This document shows, in pieces, positions 1 to 5,246 of a stretch of 5,246 nt of DNA. Positions within the stretch are counted from its first letter, which is position 1. The number at the start of each line of letters is the position of its first letter. The translations under genes and the position numbers were made by a program. This stretch comes from an uncultured Candidatus Competibacteraceae bacterium (GTDB lineage: Bacteria; Pseudomonadota; Gammaproteobacteria; Competibacterales; Competibacteraceae), in the NCBI GenBank assembly GCA_937872125.1, contig CALMNY010000019.1:1-5246 (forward strand), in the 5' to 3' direction. The notes under the pieces are model-generated. The model ran no database searches, was not told the origin of the DNA, and was given only the letters and a program-made list of their open reading frames with translations.

Positions 1-798
1 GCGGCGCTGCTGAAAGACCAGTTCCTGGCCCGACCCGACGTCACGCGGGTCATCCTGTTCACCGCCAACCACGGCCAGCACCTGGCAATCATGGCCGGTT
101 TTGAATATTGCCGGGGCGAGCGGGTGGTGACGCTGGACGCCGATCTGCAAAATCCCCCGGAGGAAATCGGCACGCTGCTGGCGGCGATGGACCAGGGCTA
201 TGACTATGTAGGCAGTATCCGGGCGACCCGCGAGGACAGCCTGTGGCGCCATGTCGCCTCGAAGCTGATGAACCGGCTGCGCGAGCGAATCACCCACATC
301 AAGATGACTGACCAGGGCTGCATGTTGCGCGCTTATAGCCAGTCCATCGTCAAGGCGATTGTGGCGACACGCGAGGTCAGCACCTACATCCCGGCGCTGG
401 CCTACACCTTCGCCGCCCATCCGACCGAGGTCACGGTCGCCCACGCCGAGCGCGCCGCCGGCGAGTCGAAATATCCACTGTACAAGCTGATCCGGCTAAA
501 CTTCGATCTGGTCACCGGCTTTTCGCTGGCGCCGTTACAGATGTTTTCGCTGGTCGGGATCGCCCTGTCGCTGGCCTCGGCGGCATTTGTGGTTTATCTG
601 GCCATTCGCCGACTGGTCATTGGCCCGGAAGCGGAAGGGTTGTTCACTTTGTTTGGCATCAACTTCCTGTTGATGGGCATTCTGCTGTTCGGCATCGGCC
701 TGCTGGGCGAGTACGTCGGCCGTATCTATCAACAAGTGCGCCAGCGTCCACGTTTCACCATCCAGGCGATTCTGGAGCAACGCGAAGAGGGAGAATGA
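1..798 (+). CDS. arnC: Undecaprenyl-phosphate 4-deoxy-4-formamido-L-arabinose transferase ArnC, 5'-truncated by the window
   Basis: Transfers formylated L-Ara4N from its UDP carrier to undecaprenyl phosphate at the inner face of the cytoplasmic membrane. The frame is open from base 1 and gives 265 residues. Conserved sequence lies upstream of the first ATG (base 91): NHGQHLAIMAGF matches E. coli ArnC NYGQHSAIMAGF. The gene therefore starts before the window and lacks about 55 residues, including the first Asp-Asp nucleotide-binding motif. Visible GT2 features, in window residue numbers, are the metal-binding DAD with the ArnC signature DADLQNPPEE (46-55), QGCMLRAY (105-112) and GESKY (154-158). 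Two hydrophobic segments follow (about 174-200 and 213-235), then the basic tail GEYVGRIYQQVRQRPRF. The total would be near the family's ~320 residues. It ends 4 bases before the next gene, so the two are very probably co-transcribed. The related dolichol-phosphate-sugar synthases/GtrB are less likely because of the ArnC-specific matches and the neighbours. Confidence 0.94.
   Translation, partial: AALLKDQFLARPDVTRVILFTANHGQHLAIMAGFEYCRGERVVTLDADLQNPPEEIGTLLAAMDQGYDYVGSIRATREDSLWRHVASKLMNRLRERITHIKMTDQGCMLRAYSQSIVKAIVATREVSTYIPALAYTFAAHPTEVTVAHAERAAGESKYPLYKLIRLNFDLVTGFSLAPLQMFSLVGIALSLASAAFVVYLAIRRLVIGPEAEGLFTLFGINFLLMGILLFGIGLLGEYVGRIYQQVRQRPRFTIQAILEQREEGE
787..793 (+). promoter_or_regulatory. 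Ribosome binding site for the formyltransferase gene
   Basis: The purine run GAGGGAG lies inside the last codons of arnC, 9 bases before the ATG at 803. It is the clearest Shine-Dalgarno sequence in the window and supports that start. Its position inside arnC suggests coupled translation of the two genes. Confidence 0.7.
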
Positions 799-802
799 AG
801 CG

Positions 803-1729
803 ATGACCCGCGCTGTCGTGTTCGCTTATCACAATGTCGGCGTGCGTTGTCTCAAAACGCTGCTCGCATACAGGGTCCAAGTGGCTCTGGTCGTGACCCA
901 TGCCGATAATCCGAACGAACAAATCTGGTTCGATAGCGTCGCCGCCACTGCTGTTGATTACGGCATTCCGGTGATCGCGCCTGAGAATCCCAACGCCCCG
1001 GAGGAGTTGCGGCGCATCCGCGAACTGGCGCCCGATTTCCTGTTCTCGTTCTATTACCGGCAACTGTTGACGCCGGAGCTGCTGGCCATTGCGCCGTGCG
1101 GCGCGCTCAACATGCACGGTTCGCTGCTGCCAAAATACCGTGGCCGGGTGCCGATCAACTGGGCGATCATTCATGGCGAGACCGAAACCGGGGCGACACT
1201 GCATTACATGGAGGCGAAACCGGATGCCGGCGACATTGTGGCCCAGACCGCCGTGCCCATCCTGCCCGACGACACCGCGCGGGAAGTGTTCGATAAAGTC
1301 ACCGTCGCCGCTGAAATGACCTTGCATCAGGTGTTACCGGCTCTGATTGCCGGCAATGCGCCGCGCAGCGCGCAAAACCCACGCCAGGGCAGTTACTTTT
1401 CCGGTCGCAAGCCCGAAGACGGACGCATTGACTGGTCTGGATCGGCAGTGGGTGTTCACAACCTGGTGCGGGCGGTCGCCCCACCCTATCCCGGCGCATT
1501 TACCACCGTGGCTGGCCAGCCAGCGCGCGTTCTGCGAACGCGGGTAATGGTGGCGAACGCGATCCGGATCCCCGAACCCTTCCTTGAACTGGTTGGCGCC
1601 CGGCTGGTCGCCCGTTGCGCCGGCGGCGGCGCGCTGCACGTTCTTGCGCTGGAACTGGCCGGTGAACTCGTAACACCAGCGACCTTGATCGAACGGCTTG
1701 GGCCGGGTCCCTGGCGGCTTGGCGCCTGA
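803..1729 (+). CDS. arnA: UDP-4-amino-4-deoxy-L-arabinose formyltransferase (ArnA N-terminal half as a separate gene)
   Basis: Formylates the 4-amino group of UDP-L-Ara4N with 10-formyltetrahydrofolate in the cytoplasm, giving the substrate ArnC uses. The 308 residues match E. coli ArnA residues 1 to about 304 nearly end to end. The N-terminus VVFAYHNVG matches VVFAYHDMG. The formyltransferase signature NMHGSLLPKYRGR carries Asn103 and His105, and Asp141 sits in KPDAGDIVAQ. These equal the E. coli catalytic triad Asn102, His104 and Asp140. The C-terminal OB-fold-like region contains HNLVRAVAPPYPGAF (about 219-233). Methionyl-tRNA formyltransferase shares the fold, but the ArnA-specific matches (FSFYYR, GETETG) and the context exclude it. 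The gene ends with TGA where E. coli continues into the dehydrogenase domain. A second TGA in the same frame follows at 1736, and the decarboxylase gene downstream uses this frame too. Confidence 0.94.
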   Translation: MTRAVVFAYHNVGVRCLKTLLAYRVQVALVVTHADNPNEQIWFDSVAATAVDYGIPVIAPENPNAPEELRRIRELAPDFLFSFYYRQLLTPELLAIAPCGALNMHGSLLPKYRGRVPINWAIIHGETETGATLHYMEAKPDAGDIVAQTAVPILPDDTAREVFDKVTVAAEMTLHQVLPALIAGNAPRSAQNPRQGSYFSGRKPEDGRIDWSGSAVGVHNLVRAVAPPYPGAFTTVAGQPARVLRTRVMVANAIRIPEPFLELVGARLVARCAGGGALHVLALELAGELVTPATLIERLGPGPWRLGA

Positions 1730-1789
1730 AACGGCTGACGACGCCATCCTTCCACTCCGTTTTCCGCACATTTCTGGAATCACCCGTCC
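1730..1789 (+). other. 60-base gap between the two ArnA-type genes, with a second in-frame TGA
   Basis: This is the linker position of fused ArnA. Read in the frame of both flanking genes it gives two sense codons, TGA at 1736-1738, then 17 sense codons leading straight into the GTG at 1790. None of those 17 is ATG, GTG, TTG or CTG. A weak GGAA (1776-1779) lies 10 bases before the GTG. I see no terminator hairpin or convincing promoter, so transcription probably runs through. Confidence 0.6.
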
Positions 1790-2833
1790 GTGACAAGAAT
1801 TCTTATTCTCGGCGTCAACGGTTTCATCGGCCATCATCTGTCCCAGCGCATCCTGGCGGATACCGACTGGGAAATTTACGGGATGGACATGCAGGAGGAT
1901 CGCATCCATGACCTGGTGGGCTACCCGCGTTTTCACTTCTTCGAGGGCGACATCACCATCAACCGGGAGTGGATCGAATACCACGTCAAAAAATGCGATG
2001 TGGCGCTGCCGCTGGTCGCCATCGCCACGCCGGCCACTTATGTGCGCGAACCGCTGCGGGTGTTCGAACTTGACTTCGAGGCCAACCTGCCCATCGTGCG
2101 GTCTTGCGTCAAGTACCGGAAGCGGCTGGTATTTCCATCAACTTCCGAAGTCTATGGCATGTGCGCCGACGCGGAGTTCGATCCTGCAAATTCACCGCTG
2201 ATCTACGGGCCGATCAACAAGCCGCGCTGGATTTACGCCTGCGCCAAGCAGATGATGGACCGGGTCATCTGGGCCTACGGCATGGAGCAAGGACTGGACT
2301 TCACGCTGTTCCGCCCCTTCAACTGGATCGGAGCCGGCCTCGATTCGATCAACACGCCCAAGGAAGGCAGTTCGCGGGTCATCACCCAGTTCCTGGGCCA
2401 GATCGCACGGGGCGAGCCGATCAAGCTGGTGGATGGCGGGGCGCAGCGGCGGTCGTTCACCTACATTGACGACGGGATCAACGCGCTGCTCAAGATCATC
2501 GCCAATGAGCGGGGCGTCGCCAGCGGCCAGATTTACAACATCGGCAATCCGCGCAACAACCTGTCGGTGCGCGAGTTGGCGACCCGGATGCTGGAACTGG
2601 CGGCGGAGTACCCGGAATACCGGGACAATGCCGCCAGGGTGCAAGTGCTTGAAACCACCTCAGCGGACTACTACGGCCCAGGCTATCAGGATATGCAGCA
2701 ACGGGTGCCGAAGATCGAAAACACCTGCGCTGATCTCGACTGGGAGCCGAAAGTGACGATGGATGACGCCCTGCGGCGCATTTTCGAGGCCTACCGGGCC
2801 CACATCGCCGACGCCAGCACTCTCGTTGATTGA
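1790..2833 (+). CDS. arnA: UDP-glucuronate decarboxylase / UDP-4-keto-pentose-forming dehydrogenase (ArnA C-terminal half as a separate gene)
   Basis: NAD-dependent short-chain dehydrogenase of the extended type. It oxidises C4 of UDP-glucuronate and decarboxylates it to UDP-4-keto-pentose, the first committed step of L-Ara4N synthesis. The 347 residues align with E. coli ArnA from about residue 315 at a constant offset of 314. Visible features are the Rossmann motif GVNGFIG (8-14), PSTSEVYG with Thr118, Ser119 and Glu120 (E. coli 432-434), catalytic Tyr149 and Lys153 in IYACAK (463 and 467), Asn178 (492), Arg196 in GSSR (510) and Arg305 in GYQDMQQR (619). All key residues are present, so it should be active. 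The start is GTG at 1790: no other start codon follows the upstream in-frame TGA, and the next Met is residue 32-33, past the NAD motif. Stand-alone homologues such as the Ralstonia enzyme are described as bifunctional UDP-4-keto-pentose/UDP-xylose synthases, so some UDP-xylose may also be made. Confidence 0.95.
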   Translation: MTRILILGVNGFIGHHLSQRILADTDWEIYGMDMQEDRIHDLVGYPRFHFFEGDITINREWIEYHVKKCDVALPLVAIATPATYVREPLRVFELDFEANLPIVRSCVKYRKRLVFPSTSEVYGMCADAEFDPANSPLIYGPINKPRWIYACAKQMMDRVIWAYGMEQGLDFTLFRPFNWIGAGLDSINTPKEGSSRVITQFLGQIARGEPIKLVDGGAQRRSFTYIDDGINALLKIIANERGVASGQIYNIGNPRNNLSVRELATRMLELAAEYPEYRDNAARVQVLETTSADYYGPGYQDMQQRVPKIENTCADLDWEPKVTMDDALRRIFEAYRAHIADASTLVD

Positions 2834-2839
2834 ACCAGG

Positions 2840-3763
2840 ATGGCCACCCCCCTGCTGGTCCTCAAGGTTGACGTTGATACTCTGCGGGGAACGCTGGAAG
2901 GTGCACCGCGCCTGGTCGAACTGCTTCAACGTCATCAAACGGATGCGACCTTCCTGTTCAGTCTCGGTCCCGACCACACCGGCTGGGCGATCCGGCGGGT
3001 ATTCCGACGCGGCTTTCTCGGCAAGGTCAAGCGCACCTCGGTCATCGAACACTACGGGCTGAAAACGCTGCTCTACGGAACGCTGCTGCCGGGGCCGGAC
3101 ATTGGCCGGCGCGCAGGCGATATGATGCGGCGAATTCATGCCGCCGGCTTCGAGACCGGCATTCACTGTTGGGACCACGTGTATTGGCAGGATCAGGTTG
3201 CCGGGGCCGACCGCGAATGGACGGTTCGCCAGATGCGCCAGGCAGTGGAACGGTACGCCGAGATTTTCGGCGCAGCGGCGACCGTGCACGGCGCGGCGGG
3301 CTGGCAGATGAACAGTCACGCGCTGCGCCTTACTGCGGAACTGGGTTTTACCTGCTGCTCCGACTCGCGTGGAACTCATCCGTTCCTGCCGGTGGTGGAT
3401 GGCGCAACGATCCGTTGCCCGCAGTTCCCGACCACGCTGCCAACGCTGGATGAACTGATCGGCCTGGACGGCATCACGCCGGCCAATGTCGCTGATCGTC
3501 TGCTGGCGCTGACGGCGTCAGCACCGGCGACTGGACATGTCTTCACCCTGCACGCCGAACTCGAAGGCATGAAATTCCTGCCCATCCTGGATCGGTTGCT
3601 CACAGGCTGGCGGGCGCAGGGTTATCGCCTTGGCGCGTTGCGGACGCTGGCCGATGAAATGACGCTGGGCGCCTTGCCACGGCATGAGGTGGCTTACGGG
3701 ACCGTGCCCGGCCGCACCGGAACCTTGCTGATCCAGAGACCCGCCACCCTAGTGGGCCACTAA
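2840..3763 (+). CDS. arnD: 4-deoxy-4-formamido-L-arabinose-phosphoundecaprenol deformylase ArnD
   Basis: Removes the formyl group from undecaprenyl-phosphate-L-Ara4-formyl-N, which drives the pathway forward before the lipid crosses the inner membrane. It belongs to the polysaccharide deacetylase (NodB-like, CE4) superfamily. The 307 residues compare with 296 in E. coli. Visible motifs are DVDTLRGT (11-18) with the catalytic/metal Asp pair (E. coli DVDTFRGT), HCWDH (109-113) with the two metal-binding His, HGAAGW (150-155), SDSRGTHPF (174-182) and FTLHAELEG (235-243) with the late conserved His238. There is no signal peptide, as expected for a cytoplasm-facing enzyme. The preceding gene's TGA at 2831 is in this same frame, so ATG 2840 is the first possible start and places the DVDT motif correctly. 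The gap is 6 bases and its only purine run (AGG) abuts the ATG, so translation probably depends on ribosomes finishing the decarboxylase gene. Confidence 0.94.
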   Translation: MATPLLVLKVDVDTLRGTLEGAPRLVELLQRHQTDATFLFSLGPDHTGWAIRRVFRRGFLGKVKRTSVIEHYGLKTLLYGTLLPGPDIGRRAGDMMRRIHAAGFETGIHCWDHVYWQDQVAGADREWTVRQMRQAVERYAEIFGAAATVHGAAGWQMNSHALRLTAELGFTCCSDSRGTHPFLPVVDGATIRCPQFPTTLPTLDELIGLDGITPANVADRLLALTASAPATGHVFTLHAELEGMKFLPILDRLLTGWRAQGYRLGALRTLADEMTLGALPRHEVAYGTVPGRTGTLLIQRPATLVGH

Positions 3764-3782
3764 ATCCATTGTTAATTCCCCG

Positions 3783-3818
3783 TTCCTTGTTTTCCGTGCC
3801 TTCCGTGTTTTCCGTGGA
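3783..3818. repeat. Four-unit 9-base tandem repeat, core TTCCGTG
   Basis: Units begin at 3783, 3792, 3801 and 3810: TTCCTTGTT, TTCCGTGCC, TTCCGTGTT, TTCCGTGGA. The seven-base core is exact in three units and has one mismatch in the first, while the last two bases vary. It fills most of the 58-base gap between arnD and the membrane-protein gene and ends 3 bases before that gene's ATG. The repeat is seen directly. Its role is unknown: it could be a short dispersed genomic repeat or a site affecting expression of the downstream gene. The rest of the gap (3764-3782, 3819-3821) shows nothing recognisable. Confidence 0.75.
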
Positions 3819-3821
3819 CCC

Positions 3822-5246
3822 ATGAACACTATCCAGCCATTCCCCGCAGCCAAATTTCTTATCGGCCTGTTAACGTTGACCATAACGGCAGTGCTCGCGC
3901 TCTTCATCGCCCTGTCATTTTTCAACTATCCATCCGCCGATGATTTCTGCTATGCCGCCAAAGCAAAACAACTGGGTTTTATCGGGGCACAGGCGTTCTG
4001 GTACGAACACTGGTCGGGCCGTTACACCCTGAGCTTTACATACACTGTATTTTCCCTGGCAGGAGATATCTTTAAAAACTACCGATTTCCGCCCATTATT
4101 CTTCTCGTATCAACCTGGCTGGGATTTTGCTTTCTGACTGCAAAAATATCCCAAGGACATCTCTCAAAATTTCTTGTATTTATTATCGGAGGGATATGTG
4201 CTGTATTGTTTATCTCCGGCGCTCCAAATGTTGCCCAGACCTTCTATTGGCCCGGTGGAAGCTTTACTTACCAGATACCCAATGTTCTGCTGATTTTTCT
4301 TTTAGGATTACTGATCTGGCGTGAAACCACCGCGATGAGCAAGAGTAAGCGGATACTGATTTTTTTCCTTGCCAGCCTGCTCATTATTATCATCGTCGGC
4401 GCGAATGAAATCTCCCTGTTATTGACTGGCTCGATTTTGTCTGGCGGCGCTGTCTACGCCCTGTGGATGCAGCGGGAATCGCGCATGTTCTGGGCAGGAC
4501 TGTTGTTGATCGCGCTCGGATTCACGCTCATCAGCATATCGGCGCCGGGCAATTATGAGCGCTACGCCACCCTCGATCAGGTGACTCAACTGCGGCTTAC
4601 GCCGGTATTAGCCTCACTTCTTTATCCACCGTGGGTAATACTGCGGTTGCTGTACTGGCTTTCCAACCTGGGAGTATGGGCATCGGCCCTGATCCTGCTG
4701 GTTATTACCTTTCCTGTCGCCAAAAACTGGCTCTATTCCGATGGAAACTTCAAACGTTCATTTCTAATCATTCCAGTTTTATGGATCATCATGATTTTTG
4801 TGCTCAATGGAATTGGATTTTTGATCAACCACTATCCACTACCGGATCGAGCCGAGAGCGTCGTTTGGTTGCTTTTTCTACTTGGCTGGTATCCTTCCTT
4901 TATCATCCTGGCGCATTTTACTGTAGGTCGAAAAATCCCATTTGATGATCGTCGTCTCATTTCACCCGCGCTGGTACTGCTCATCATCAGTTTGCTGGGA
5001 TCGCCCAATATCTTCGAGGCGTACAAGGATGTCTATCGGGGCCGCCGCTACGCCCAGGAGTTGCGCGATCGATTTGCTACGATCCAAGCCGCCAAAAATC
5101 GGGGAGAGACGGAGATCGTGGTCGACAGTATCTCAAGACCACCGGTCACCTTATTTGCCGCCTATCTTGAAACCGACCCTGAAAACTTCATAAATCAGTG
5201 CATGAGCGAATATTTCGAGGTCAAGTCCATCAAACTAGGTTCCCCT
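3822..5246 (+). CDS. Polytopic membrane protein, DUF6056-like, possible GT-C-type glycosyltransferase (3' end beyond window)
   Basis: Open without a stop from ATG 3822 to the window end (475 codons), so the gene runs off the edge. I count roughly 11-12 hydrophobic segments, including about 12-34, 90-107, 117-134, 177-193, 223-241, 284-299, 313-335, 347-366 and 380-394. A more polar tail follows from about 395. Visible motifs are YPSADDFCYA (36-45) just after the first membrane segment, HWSGRY (63-68), FYWPGGSFTYQIPN (141-154), GANE (193-196), SAPGN (240-244) and YPLPDRAE (338-345). An acidic pair in the first external loop is typical of GT-C transferases that use polyprenyl-phosphate sugars. 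The overall pattern resembles DUF6056 proteins by memory, not by search. Following arnD, it may act on the L-Ara4N lipid or be the first gene of a neighbouring envelope-polysaccharide cluster. It lacks recognisable ArnT motifs. Ribosome binding is weak (GGA, 3816-3818). Parts are markedly AT-richer than the arn genes. Confidence 0.85.
   Translation, partial: MNTIQPFPAAKFLIGLLTLTITAVLALFIALSFFNYPSADDFCYAAKAKQLGFIGAQAFWYEHWSGRYTLSFTYTVFSLAGDIFKNYRFPPIILLVSTWLGFCFLTAKISQGHLSKFLVFIIGGICAVLFISGAPNVAQTFYWPGGSFTYQIPNVLLIFLLGLLIWRETTAMSKSKRILIFFLASLLIIIIVGANEISLLLTGSILSGGAVYALWMQRESRMFWAGLLLIALGFTLISISAPGNYERYATLDQVTQLRLTPVLASLLYPPWVILRLLYWLSNLGVWASALILLVITFPVAKNWLYSDGNFKRSFLIIPVLWIIMIFVLNGIGFLINHYPLPDRAESVVWLLFLLGWYPSFIILAHFTVGRKIPFDDRRLISPALVLLIISLLGSPNIFEAYKDVYRGRRYAQELRDRFATIQAAKNRGETEIVVDSISRPPVTLFAAYLETDPENFINQCMSEYFEVKSIKLGSP

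Noticed and set aside
91..798. ATG at 91 as the true start of arnC
   Set aside because: Conserved ArnC sequence (NHGQHLAI) continues in frame upstream of this ATG to base 1, so it is an internal methionine and the gene begins before the window.
1616..1632. CGG/GCC-rich run that looks like a trinucleotide repeat
   Set aside because: It is a short coding stretch for Cys-Ala-Gly-Gly-Gly-Ala near the formyltransferase C-terminus, typical of GC-rich codon use.
1795..1804. Perfect 10-base palindrome AAGAATTCTT at the start of the decarboxylase gene
   Set aside because: It encodes the conserved first strand of the NAD-binding fold (residues RILI), so codon choice explains it and nothing nearby suggests an operator.
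535..3603. Long open frames on the - strand, such as 755-1327, 1334-1984 and 2660-3379
   Set aside because: They are antisense to well-conserved arn genes in GC-rich DNA, where long spurious frames are expected, and their translations show no family motifs.
3750..3785. Rho-independent terminator after arnD
   Set aside because: The dyad at 3750-3762 has almost no loop unless the stem shrinks to 5 pairs, and no T run follows it.
3764..3821. A sigma-70 promoter for the membrane-protein gene
   Set aside because: TTGTTA at 3769 resembles a -35 box, but about 17 bases later there is only the GC-containing repeat and no -10-like hexamer.
4127..5193. Small + strand open frames at 4127-4324, 4631-4945 and 4942-5193
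   Set aside because: They lie out of frame inside the continuous membrane-protein reading frame (3822-5246), which has coherent hydrophobic segments and motifs. The small frames have no recognisable content.

Overview
The window holds five genes, all on the + strand and packed head to tail. The first four are the core of an arn (pmr) operon, which makes 4-amino-4-deoxy-L-arabinose (L-Ara4N) on undecaprenyl phosphate for attachment to lipid A. This is the modification behind polymyxin and cationic-peptide resistance. The GC-rich coding sequence and close similarity to the enterobacterial Arn proteins (compared from memory) suggest a GC-rich Gram-negative proteobacterium, most likely a gamma- or betaproteobacterium outside the enterics. 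The species cannot be named from this sequence.

Layout: 1-798 is the 3' part of arnC, a membrane-anchored GT2 transferase whose first ~55 residues lie before the window. 803-1729 is a stand-alone formyltransferase matching the N-terminal half of E. coli ArnA. 1790-2833 is a stand-alone UDP-glucuronate decarboxylase/dehydrogenase matching the C-terminal half of ArnA. 2840-3763 is arnD, the deformylase. A 58-base gap (3764-3821) carries a four-unit, 9-base tandem repeat. 3822 to the window end is an open, incomplete gene for a polytopic membrane protein that looks like the DUF6056/GT-C-type group.

How the genes fit together: the decarboxylase oxidises UDP-glucuronate to UDP-4-keto-pentose. An ArnB aminotransferase, not in the window and probably upstream, would make UDP-L-Ara4N, which the formyltransferase N-formylates. 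ArnC moves the formylated sugar to undecaprenyl phosphate and ArnD removes the formyl group. In the classical operon ArnT comes next and transfers the sugar to lipid A. Here that position is taken by a multi-membrane-span protein that does not read as ArnT.

The main points of interest are the ArnA activities encoded by two genes in the same reading frame, separated by two TGA codons, and the DUF6056-like protein in the arnT position. I did not find evidence for a wholly new biological system. The rest is a recognisable pathway in a variant arrangement.
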